Shown: piece by piece, positions 57,380 to 64,000 of the stretch
Layout of the letters: each line of letters begins with the position of its first letter
Numbering within the stretch: position 1 is the stretch's first letter
Made by a program: the position numbers and the translations under genes
Notes under the pieces: generated by a model
Seen by the model: the letters and a program-made list of their open reading frames with translations, nothing else
Told to the model about the DNA's origin: nothing
Database searches by the model: none
DNA from: an uncultured Oscillospiraceae bacterium
GTDB taxonomy: Bacteria; Bacillota; Clostridia; Oscillospirales; Acutalibacteraceae
NCBI GenBank assembly: GCA_900543395.1
Contig: UQQT01000005.1
Coordinates: 1 to 64,000 of the forward strand
Reading direction: 5' to 3'
DNA: 64,000 bases

Positions 57380-58621
57380 TTGAAAGAAAATGTAATGAGG
57401 GTTAACATTCAGCTTTTTGCCGACGGTACGGACGCGAATAAAACTACGCAGAGTTCTATGTCCGCGCAGATGAAGGAGTTTTACGATACGGAACTTCTCG
57501 AAAATTCGAGAAAGGATATGTTCTTCGGTCAGTTCGGCGAAAAACAGCCTTTGCCCGCAGGCGGAGGAAATAAGGTGGAGTGGAGAAAGTGGAACACGTT
57601 TGACAAGGCTCTCACTCCTCTTACGGAGGGCGTTACTCCCACGGGTCAGACGTTCGGTTCAACAAAAATTGAGACCGAGTGCTATCAGCACGGCACGTAT
57701 ACGAAAATTACGGATAAGCTCGAACTCCAGGCTATCGACGATGTAATTCTCGGTGCCGCAGAGGAAATGGGAGCGAGCGCGGGCGAGACTCAGGACACGC
57801 TCATCAGAAACAGAGTTATCGCGGGTACGAACGTTTATTACGCTCCCGACGGCAATACGGAGGTTACTTCGAGAAAAGACCTTAACAAAAACTGCGTTCT
57901 CACACCTACGCTTATAAACAAGGTTGCGACAAAGCTTAAAAAAGCTAAGGCTCCCAAGATCGACGGAAGCTACATTATGATGATACATCCCTCATGTTCA
58001 TTCGACATCAGAGAGTCGGACGGATGGAAGGATGTTCATAAGTATTCTGCGGTCAAGGAAATTTTCAACGGCGAGATAGGCGAGCTTCACGGCGTAAGAT
58101 TCATTGAGAATGACAATGTTAAGGTTATCGCTCCCGCAGTAATTTCCGATTCTCTTAACAAACTGACCGTAAAGACCGCCGTCACGAACGCGGGCAAGAG
58201 CATTACCGTCAACGAAAAGCTTACCGCGGTTTCCGGCGTCGATATCCTCGTATATATCGCGGGCAAGGAGAATTCGATTACCGCAATCGCCGAAAGCGGA
58301 GACAACAGCGTTCTGACTCTCAAAAACGATGTGACCGTTGCTGCGGGCGATATGATCTGCGGACAGGGCGCGGGCAAGGACGGCTCCGCCGTGTACTGTA
58401 ATATCGCAATGGGTGCAAAGGCTTACGGTATTGTCGACCCCGAGGGCGCGGGACTCGAAATGATAATTCATGATAAGAACTCCGGCGGTACGGAGAACCC
58501 GCTTAATCTGTATTCGACTATCGGATACAAATTCATGTACGGCTGTAAGATCCTTTATCCCGAAAGACTCGTCAGAGTAGAGTGCGGATCGGAGTTCAGT
58601 GCGGTGGATGAAGAAAACTGA
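57380..58621 (+). CDS. N4-gp56-type major capsid protein with Prp-type leader
   Basis: 413 residues from the TTG at 57380, which has AGGGG nine bases upstream; an ATG at 57395 would remove five residues. Features resembling the N4-gp56/HK97-fold capsid family: FYDTELLENSRKDMFFGQFGEKQPLPAGGGNKVEWRKW near the N-terminus, TLIRNRVIAGTNVYYAPDG and the YIMMIHPSCSFDIRESDGWKDVHKYS segment. The N-terminus VMRVNIQLFADG matches the L27 leader LKVNIQLFAHKKG, so host Prp probably cleaves after the Ala. An insertion domain at about residues 265-335 is beta-rich. Confidence 0.85.
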   Translation: MKENVMRVNIQLFADGTDANKTTQSSMSAQMKEFYDTELLENSRKDMFFGQFGEKQPLPAGGGNKVEWRKWNTFDKALTPLTEGVTPTGQTFGSTKIETECYQHGTYTKITDKLELQAIDDVILGAAEEMGASAGETQDTLIRNRVIAGTNVYYAPDGNTEVTSRKDLNKNCVLTPTLINKVATKLKKAKAPKIDGSYIMMIHPSCSFDIRESDGWKDVHKYSAVKEIFNGEIGELHGVRFIENDNVKVIAPAVISDSLNKLTVKTAVTNAGKSITVNEKLTAVSGVDILVYIAGKENSITAIAESGDNSVLTLKNDVTVAAGDMICGQGAGKDGSAVYCNIAMGAKAYGIVDPEGAGLEMIIHDKNSGGTENPLNLYSTIGYKFMYGCKILYPERLVRVECGSEFSAVDEEN

Positions 58622-58641
58622 TATAAGGGAGATAAGATAAA

Positions 58642-58869
58642 ATGGCAAAGAAAAAGGAAAAGCTTTTTGAAATAATTATTCCCAAGATGTACGCGCCCAA
58701 AGGCGAGGACGCAATGTACGTGTCGGTAAACGACGAGGCGGTCAGAATCAAATACGGCGAAAAGGTCAGAATTCCCGAGCGTTTCAAAGAGGCCGTGGAG
58801 GAGAGCTTCCGCGCGGACGGAGCCGCCGACGCGTACGGCGAGAGCGTTCGCTTTTCACCGAGCGTATAA
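58642..58869 (+). CDS. small protein after the capsid gene
   Basis: 75 residues, basic N-terminus (MAKKKEKLFEIIIPKMY) then a mixed charged body ending SFRADGAADAYGESVRFSPSV. Small proteins in this place after N4-gp56-type capsids are common in Firmicute phages and are thought to be head-associated, but no domain is recognised. An AGGGAGA site precedes the ATG. It is part of the contiguous cluster. Confidence 0.6.
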   Translation: MAKKKEKLFEIIIPKMYAPKGEDAMYVSVNDEAVRIKYGEKVRIPERFKEAVEESFRADGAADAYGESVRFSPSV

Positions 58870-58890
58870 AATAAAAGGGCGGAGGTTATT

Positions 58891-59283
58891 ATGACGATTG
58901 GCGACGCCGTCGCACTGACGGACAGCAGGATGATGGGCAATCAATACTCTTATGAGGACAAGGTTCGCTGGCTGTCCCTGCTTGACAAGCGAATATTCAG
59001 CGAAGTCGTAAGCCGCCGCGCGGACAGCGGAATATCCGAATTTAACGGATATTCCGCATCTTCCGACCCGCAGACGGAGCTTCTCGTTTCTTCGGGCTAC
59101 GATGACGTGTATATTTATTATCTTGAAGCGATGATAAATAAAGCTAACTGCGAATATTCGCGTTACAATAATTCGATGATAATGTTCAACACATTATACT
59201 CTTTATATAAAAGGCATTATAACAGAACTCACAGAATCGCCGGACATAGCATTACAACAGACGGAGGGCTTAAAGGTGCTTGA
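58891..59283 (+). CDS. putative head-tail connector/adaptor protein
   Basis: 130 residues, mostly helical. MTIGDAVALTDSRMMGNQYSYEDKVRWLSLLDKRIFSEVV and the LEAMINKANCEYSRYNNSMIMFNTLY segment resemble the helical adaptors that join portal and tail in Firmicute phages. Its position, second after the capsid, agrees. No portal gene is present in the window for it to dock on, which is odd. GGCGGAGG precedes the ATG and the end overlaps the next gene by eight bases. Confidence 0.55.
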   Translation: MTIGDAVALTDSRMMGNQYSYEDKVRWLSLLDKRIFSEVVSRRADSGISEFNGYSASSDPQTELLVSSGYDDVYIYYLEAMINKANCEYSRYNNSMIMFNTLYSLYKRHYNRTHRIAGHSITTDGGLKGA

Positions 59284-61438
59284 AAAACTTAACGAATACC
59301 CCGTGACAACAAAGACCGTCGACTCGTTCGGCGGTCTTGACAGAAGAATTAAAATCGAACCGAATTCGTTTTCGGATATGAATAATTTTGTAAGCGACGA
59401 TCTGCCCGTTATTGCGACGAGAAAAAAGAGATCCGTCGTAAAGGACAAAAGTTTTCTTTCCGCGTCGGGAATGAACGAGGTAAACGGCGATTTGTATTTC
59501 TTTGCAAAGAGCATATCGAGGGATGACGGCAGTTTTTCGCTTTATAAGAATACGGACGAAATAACGTCCCGCAGCTTTGATTCGCAGAAAAAAATAACCG
59601 CTGTCATGGGCGCGGACATTATTATTTTCCCCGATAAATTAAAATACAGCACGCTGTCGGGCGAATTCGAACCGCTTGTAAAAACGTATTCGTCCGCCGT
59701 CGAAATTTCCTTGTGCGATTCTCTTTATAAAACGCTCGGCTCGTCCGAGAGCGTCAAGGGAATGATATGTCTTGACGAGACGGAGATTAAAAGCATTTCG
59801 GTTCCCGGAAAAAGCGGAGAAAAGGCGGTCAACGACGTTCTGATTTCGCACGCATATTCATCAGACAGCATAATATTATATTGTCCGGCACTGTCTGTTT
59901 TTAAGAGCGTTTCGCTCTCGGACGGACTGTACTCCGCTTCGACGGACGCAGTCTCGGATTACGACGAAAAAAACGATTCTTTTTTCTATGATTTAAGAGA
60001 CGGAGAGCTGTATATAAAGAAAAAGGACGCGGACGGAAATGCCGTGTACGGAAAGGACATCTCATATCTTAAAATCGCGGGAGAGGGAATATCGTCGCTT
60101 TTCTCGCAGTGGGACAGCGTATCGGTTTCATCCGGCGGGGGCGTACTCGAATCCATGTATTTAAACGGAGAAAAGACGATATGCAGGGTAGATGCCGAAT
60201 CCGACTGCGTGTATGTAAGCGGTGTGATCGACTCCGCGTTTAAAAGCTGTAATTCGGGTGCGGTTACGATAACGAGGGAGATTCCCGACATGGATCTTAT
60301 CTGCGCGTACGAAAACAGGCTGTACGGATGCAGGTTCAAAAAAGCCGAGGGCAGTTCGGTAGATTCGCTCAACGAGATATACGTTTCTAAGCTCGGCGAA
60401 CCCGACAACTTTTCATTATCCGATTCCGAAACGGGCGCGTACGCTTTGAGCGTCGGCGAAAACGGTGAATTTACCGCGGTTTGCGGGTATAACGGATATG
60501 TCTGCTTTTTTAAAGAAAACTGTGTTATTCTGCTGGACAGATATTTTTCCGCGTCCGTCATAAGGCTCGACGGAGTGAACATCTACGGGTCTCAAACGAC
60601 GGCGCAGACGGACGGAAAACTCATATATACGGGGACGAACGGCGTATATATTTTTAACGGAAGCTCGGCGGTAAAGGTGTCGGAAGCGCTCGGAGAATTT
60701 GACATAATTCCGATATGCGCGTGCGCTCACGACGGGAAATACTATCTGAATTCCATATCGCGTTCGAAGTATTTATCCGCGCAGTCGAATTCTGCCGTAA
60801 AAGAAAAAGCACAGGCGGTGGCTCTCGCGGCGGCGGACGAAAGGCTGGCGATGTCGGGAATAAAAAAAGGCTCGCTGATGTACCGCGTTTACTTAAATTT
60901 ATATAAAACAATGCTCTATCCTTTTTATCTTATTGCAGAGGCGCTTGCAACCTTCGACGAGTCGCAGATGTATGTTTACGACACGGTTAAAAACGTGTGG
61001 ACTAAAGAAAACGTCGGCTCTGTCGCTTCATGCATGACCTCTGACGCGGGGAACGTTTACTATATCGACTCAAAGGGCTTTCTTTATTCCGTGAATCCGT
61101 CGCAGTCGGTAATAACGGAAGGCGAGACGGAGGACGATTTCGAATGGTATCTGGTCAGCGGAGACATAGGTTATTCAATAAATTCAAAAAAATATATATC
61201 GCGTATCGGTATCAGAATAAAGCCCGGGACGGGTACGGTCGTTAACGTCGACGCGCAATACGATTCTTCTGGTAAATTTACAAGGCTTTTTACTTTGAGA
61301 AGCTCGTCGGATTCCGCCGTCACTCTGCCCATCATCCCCGTAAGATGCGACCATGTTAAAATTCGTCTGTCGGGAACGGGAGAATTCTCTCTGCTCGGGG
61401 CGTTTGCAGATTTCGAGGAGGGCAGCGAGATATTATGA
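59276..61438 (+). CDS. large beta-rich phage-type protein, possible tail nozzle/DNA-stabilising protein
   Basis: 720 residues with GTG start and GGAGGG seven bases upstream. The opening TVDSFGGLDRRIKIEPNSFSDMNNFVSDDLPVIATRKKR resembles the start of podovirus nozzle or P22 gp10-like stabilising proteins as I recall them. The rest shows many short strands and repeated YENRLYGCRF-like, GYVCFFKENCVILL and GKYYLNSISRSKY units suggestive of a beta-propeller, and a helical insertion near residues 505-560. The C-terminal 80 residues are a beta domain. The function is inferred from position and appearance only. Confidence 0.5.
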   Translation: MLEKLNEYPVTTKTVDSFGGLDRRIKIEPNSFSDMNNFVSDDLPVIATRKKRSVVKDKSFLSASGMNEVNGDLYFFAKSISRDDGSFSLYKNTDEITSRSFDSQKKITAVMGADIIIFPDKLKYSTLSGEFEPLVKTYSSAVEISLCDSLYKTLGSSESVKGMICLDETEIKSISVPGKSGEKAVNDVLISHAYSSDSIILYCPALSVFKSVSLSDGLYSASTDAVSDYDEKNDSFFYDLRDGELYIKKKDADGNAVYGKDISYLKIAGEGISSLFSQWDSVSVSSGGGVLESMYLNGEKTICRVDAESDCVYVSGVIDSAFKSCNSGAVTITREIPDMDLICAYENRLYGCRFKKAEGSSVDSLNEIYVSKLGEPDNFSLSDSETGAYALSVGENGEFTAVCGYNGYVCFFKENCVILLDRYFSASVIRLDGVNIYGSQTTAQTDGKLIYTGTNGVYIFNGSSAVKVSEALGEFDIIPICACAHDGKYYLNSISRSKYLSAQSNSAVKEKAQAVALAAADERLAMSGIKKGSLMYRVYLNLYKTMLYPFYLIAEALATFDESQMYVYDTVKNVWTKENVGSVASCMTSDAGNVYYIDSKGFLYSVNPSQSVITEGETEDDFEWYLVSGDIGYSINSKKYISRIGIRIKPGTGTVVNVDAQYDSSGKFTRLFTLRSSSDSAVTLPIIPVRCDHVKIRLSGTGEFSLLGAFADFEEGSEIL

Positions 61439-61599
61439 GAAGAATAATTTTCGAAAAGATACCGGCACCGCTTAATTCAAACGGCGTGAAAAACGCCGAT
61501 ATTATAGATTATCTAAACAAAACGGCCGATAAGCTTAACGCTTTGTGCCGTGAGATTTACAAAAACGGGGAGGCGAAAAGCAATGCAGACAAAAATTAA
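61435..61599 (+). CDS. 54-residue protein within the phage-type cluster
   Basis: Starts MRRIIFEKIPAPLNSNGVKN and ends REIYKNGEAKSNADKN. The start overlaps the stop of the 720-residue gene in an ATGA arrangement, and its 3' end overlaps the start of the coiled-coil gene by 17 bases, which argues for translation. It has a helical second half and no recognisable domain. Its role may be structural or an assembly factor; nothing more can be said. Confidence 0.6.
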   Translation: MRRIIFEKIPAPLNSNGVKNADIIDYLNKTADKLNALCREIYKNGEAKSNADKN

Positions 61600-62791
61600 A
61601 AGAAACGAGGATATCGCAGAGGAGCAGGCTTCGGTTTCGGATTCCGCCGAAAAAAAGAATTCTGCCGAAAATCAGAAAATTCAGTCGGTACGCAAAACGA
61701 CAGTTACACCGAGAGATAATCAGACGGACTCATCGGGACTTGACTCTTACAAGGCTTATGAGAAAACAAAAAACGAGTACGAGAGTGCGAAATCGAGTAT
61801 TCCCGAAGAATACGACGGCGGAGATTATTCAAAGAGATTAAACGAGCTTGCCGATAAAATTCTTAACAGAAAAGCGTTTTCGTACGATCATTCCACGGAC
61901 GACAATTACCTTGCGTATCTTAAAAGCTACCGCGATTCGGGCGCACAGGCCGCGAAAAAATCGCTGTCGTCTATGTCGAAAATGTCGGCGGGGTACGGTA
62001 ATTCATACGCGTACAGGGGCGCGCAGACCGAGTACGAGCGTTATATGTCAAAGGCAACGGACAAAATTCCGGAGCTTTATTCCGACGCGTATTCCCGTTA
62101 CCGCGATGAGGAGGATTCTCTTTACGACAAATACAAGCTTCTTTCCGGAGAGGAAAACAAAAATTATTCGCGTTACCGTGACAGCGTTGAGGATTCCGAG
62201 AACAAGGCTTTAAGAGCGTACAGGGATATGACCGACGCTTACGACAGATATTATAAGGACAGAGACTACAATCATACTCTCGAACGCGAAAGCATAGCGG
62301 ATAAGAGGTACGAAACCGAATACGCAGACAAATTAAAACAACAGGCGACGGAAAACGACCTTAACGAGCGCAAATTTTTCGAATCCGTAATCCGCGGTGA
62401 TTTCGAGGACGATCTTAACGAGAGAAAATATCAGTCGGAACTGGCGCAGAAAAAAATCGAGAACGATTTAAACGAGAGAAAATTCAACGATCAAGTCGCC
62501 GAGGAGGTCGCCGAAAGCTACCGTTACGAACGCGATAACCGTATGAAAGAACGTCAGTGGCAGATCGAGAACGAGCTTAACAAGGCAAATCTTGAGGAAG
62601 AGAAAAAGCAGAACGCGATAAACAATGAGTACAAGTATAAGTCTCTCGAATATTCGAAAGAGAACGACGACCGCAATTACGAATTATCAAAACGCAAGAC
62701 CGATTCGGACGAAGATCAATGGCTTAAAGAGTACAACGAGAAAATAAGAGAGTTTGACGAGAATATGATTTATAAAAAGTATTTCTCGTAA
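61583..62791 (+). CDS. long coiled-coil protein with DLNERK repeats
   Basis: 402 residues, very rich in Glu, Lys, Asp, Arg and Tyr. The ATG at 61583 has GGAGG eight bases upstream. A low-complexity N-terminus (about 60 residues) leads into long helices. DLNERKF or DLNERKY occurs three times, near residues 258, 275 and 292, with a related variant later (ENELNKANLEEE). No hydrophobic membrane segment. In a podovirus-like layout this position can hold an internal or ejection protein or a tail rod; this is a guess from position. It is directly followed by the amidase gene. Confidence 0.55.
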   Translation: MQTKIKRNEDIAEEQASVSDSAEKKNSAENQKIQSVRKTTVTPRDNQTDSSGLDSYKAYEKTKNEYESAKSSIPEEYDGGDYSKRLNELADKILNRKAFSYDHSTDDNYLAYLKSYRDSGAQAAKKSLSSMSKMSAGYGNSYAYRGAQTEYERYMSKATDKIPELYSDAYSRYRDEEDSLYDKYKLLSGEENKNYSRYRDSVEDSENKALRAYRDMTDAYDRYYKDRDYNHTLERESIADKRYETEYADKLKQQATENDLNERKFFESVIRGDFEDDLNERKYQSELAQKKIENDLNERKFNDQVAEEVAESYRYERDNRMKERQWQIENELNKANLEEEKKQNAINNEYKYKSLEYSKENDDRNYELSKRKTDSDEDQWLKEYNEKIREFDENMIYKKYFS

Positions 62792-62811
62792 TACCGACAG
62801 GGGGTAAGAAC

Positions 62812-63561
62812 ATGTCAAGGAAAATATATCTCAATCCCGGACACGGAGGAAGCGATTCCGGTGCGGCGAGCTTGGGAAGAAAGGAAAAGGACGACGTTTT
62901 GAGACTGTGCCTGAGGGTTAAAGAAATTCTTTCGGCACAGGACTGCAAGGTAAGGCTGTCGAGAGAAAAGGACGTTGACGCGACTATTAAAGAGGCGTGC
63001 GCAGACGCGAACAATTGGGGTGCGGACTACTTTTTATCCGTGCACAGAAATTCCGCGTCGCCCGACGCGACGGGAAACGAGATTTGGATTTATTCAAAAG
63101 GAAACGACGCCGCCGTAAGGAAAGCTGATACAATCCTTTCTGCGGTAAATAAGGCGACGGGGCTTAAAAACAGGGGGGTAAAGCGCGGTGCCGTAAGCTA
63201 TACGGATTTCGGCGTAAATAAGTATACGAATATGTATTCCTCGCTTCTCGAACTCGGGTTTATTACGAACCGTAAGGACAATGACGCGCTTGACAAAAAT
63301 TTCGAATCGCTCGCTCTCGCGCTTGCAAAAGCCCTGCTCGGCGTTGTCGGCTCCGAATATAAAGAGCTCGAAAGAAAAAAGGGCGACGTGAACGGCGACG
63401 GTAAAATTACGGCCGAGGACGCGCGCGAGGCATTGAGAGGCGCTGCAAAAATCGAGAATTTAAATGAGGCGGAAAAACGCGCCGCGGATATGAATTCGGA
63501 CGGTAATGTTACGGCTCAGGACGCACGCGAGATTTTGAGAAAGGCAGCAAAGCTTGAATGA
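62812..63561 (+). CDS. N-acetylmuramoyl-L-alanine amidase (Amidase_3) with C-terminal dockerin
   Basis: 249 residues. The catalytic domain (1-180) has IYLNPGHGGSDSGA, a Glu in LGRKEKDD, LSVHRNSA and SSLLELGFITNRKDN, supplying the Zn ligands and catalytic Glu of Amidase_3 enzymes that cut the amide between MurNAc and L-Ala. Residues about 190-249 form two dockerin-type Ca2+-binding repeats, GDVNGDGKITAEDAREALR and DMNSDGNVTAQDAREILR. There is no signal peptide, as expected for an endolysin released by the holin gene downstream. A dockerin would bind a cohesin, so the lysin may be tethered to another protein. Confidence 0.87.
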   Translation: MSRKIYLNPGHGGSDSGAASLGRKEKDDVLRLCLRVKEILSAQDCKVRLSREKDVDATIKEACADANNWGADYFLSVHRNSASPDATGNEIWIYSKGNDAAVRKADTILSAVNKATGLKNRGVKRGAVSYTDFGVNKYTNMYSSLLELGFITNRKDNDALDKNFESLALALAKALLGVVGSEYKELERKKGDVNGDGKITAEDAREALRGAAKIENLNEAEKRAADMNSDGNVTAQDAREILRKAAKLE

Positions 63562-63848
63562 CGGACGGCGACAGGGAGATATTTGAACGCCTTACAAGAA
63601 GCGAGGCGAGCGTAAAATCGGCTCATAAAAGACTCGATGTGGTGGAGCGCCTTACGCAGTCCGTAAGCGATATGGTTTCGGAAATCCGTCACATGCGAGA
63701 GGATATAAGTCTCGTTCAGAGCGAGGTCAACGAGATGAAAAACCGTCCCGGAAAGATGTGGGACAAATTTATAGGCGCGGTTATCGGCGCTGTCGGAACC
63801 GCGCTGACAGCGGGCGTAATATCATATATGATCCAAGGAGGGGTGTAA
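63558..63848 (+). CDS. XhlA-like phage lysis-associated protein
   Basis: 96 residues. A charged coiled-coil half (FERLTRSEASVKSAHKRLDVVERL ... EVNEMKNRP) is followed by a single membrane segment (FIGAVIGAVGTALTAGVISYMI). This matches the XhlA/haemolysin-type proteins that accompany holins and endolysins in Firmicute prophages such as PBSX. It overlaps the amidase stop by four bases and the next gene by one base. Confidence 0.75.
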   Translation: MTDGDREIFERLTRSEASVKSAHKRLDVVERLTQSVSDMVSEIRHMREDISLVQSEVNEMKNRPGKMWDKFIGAVIGAVGTALTAGVISYMIQGGV

Positions 63849-64000
63849 TGGAAATATTAAGCTATATAACGGAAAACGCGTATATACTTATTCCGGCATT
63901 GTGGATAATCGGGAGAATTCTTAAAGGCATAAACAAGATTCCCGATAAGTGGATTCCGCTTATACTTTTACCCGTCGGCGTCGTCGGTGCGATGGCTCTG
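63848..64000 (+). CDS. phage holin-like membrane protein (truncated by window end)
   Basis: 51 residues are visible, from the ATG at 63848 that overlaps the previous stop (TAATG). MEILSYITENAYILIPALWIIGRILKGINKIPDKWIPLILLPVGVVGAMAL has two hydrophobic segments separated by a short polar loop, like small Firmicute phage holins. The remainder lies outside the window. The position after amidase and XhlA-like genes supports a lysis role. Confidence 0.65.
   Translation, partial: MEILSYITENAYILIPALWIIGRILKGINKIPDKWIPLILLPVGVVGAMAL

Noticed and set aside
57380..58621. Encapsulin nanocompartment shell
   Set aside because: Encapsulins are shorter and lack the scaffold, connector and lysis genes present here; the Prp leader and neighbours point to a phage-type capsid.

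Overview
The window reads as the chromosome of an anaerobic, endospore-forming Clostridia-type Firmicute. Support: an alpha/beta small acid-soluble spore protein, SpoIIE, a pyruvate:ferredoxin oxidoreductase, an L27 with the cleavable Firmicute N-terminus next to its Prp protease, and strong Shine-Dalgarno sites. No species is claimed. All calls come from reading the sequence; no database search was run.

Layout. 0-5.3 kb (mostly minus): a GH29 fucosidase, an acidic zinc-ribbon protein, efp, an M24 peptidase, a YqeG-type phosphatase, rpsU and a CarD-type regulator. 5.6-18.6 kb (plus): a metabolic block of an Ldh/malate dehydrogenase-family enzyme, class II fumarase, HdrB, HdrC, HdrA, a FlxD-, FlxC-, FlxB-, FlxA-like set, a fumarate-reductase-type iron-sulfur subunit and flavoprotein, and an AspT-type transporter. 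It begins with a promoter overlapped by a Rex-like operator. The most economical reading is malate to fumarate to succinate, with a soluble NADH-dependent, probably electron-bifurcating complex feeding the fumarate reductase. 18.7-31 kb: SASP, two DUF4143-type ATPases each preceded by short repeats, radC, rplU-prp-rpmA, the pyruvate:ferredoxin oxidoreductase, a lipoprotein and spoIIE. 31-49.5 kb: rlmB, a large membrane protein that looks like a catalytically dead P-type ATPase, mgtC-like, transporters, queH, an Lgt-like protein, an NhaC-type antiporter, recA-recX-rimO-pgsA, a ZIP transporter whose start codon lies inside a perfect hairpin, and a GH5 endoglycoceramidase-like enzyme. 49.6-56.4 kb: a split chromate-transporter pair, tRNA-Gln(CTG), a DUF3021/LytTR pair, upp, rpiB, tsaB, tsaE and a RodA/FtsW protein.

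56.5 kb to the end: a tightly packed set of phage-type genes (scaffold, N4-gp56-type capsid, small head protein, connector, nozzle-like protein, coiled-coil protein, dockerin-bearing amidase, XhlA-like protein, holin). It starts directly after the rodA terminator. No terminase, portal or integrase is visible in the window. The capsid has the same N-terminal cleavage motif as L27, which ties the particle to the host Prp protease encoded at 22 kb.

Items most worth a second look: the putative bifurcating fumarate reductase with its Rex-like control, the portal- and terminase-less capsid cluster linked to Prp, the pseudo-P-type ATPase, and the exact-period repeat arrays upstream of the two DUF4143 ATPases.
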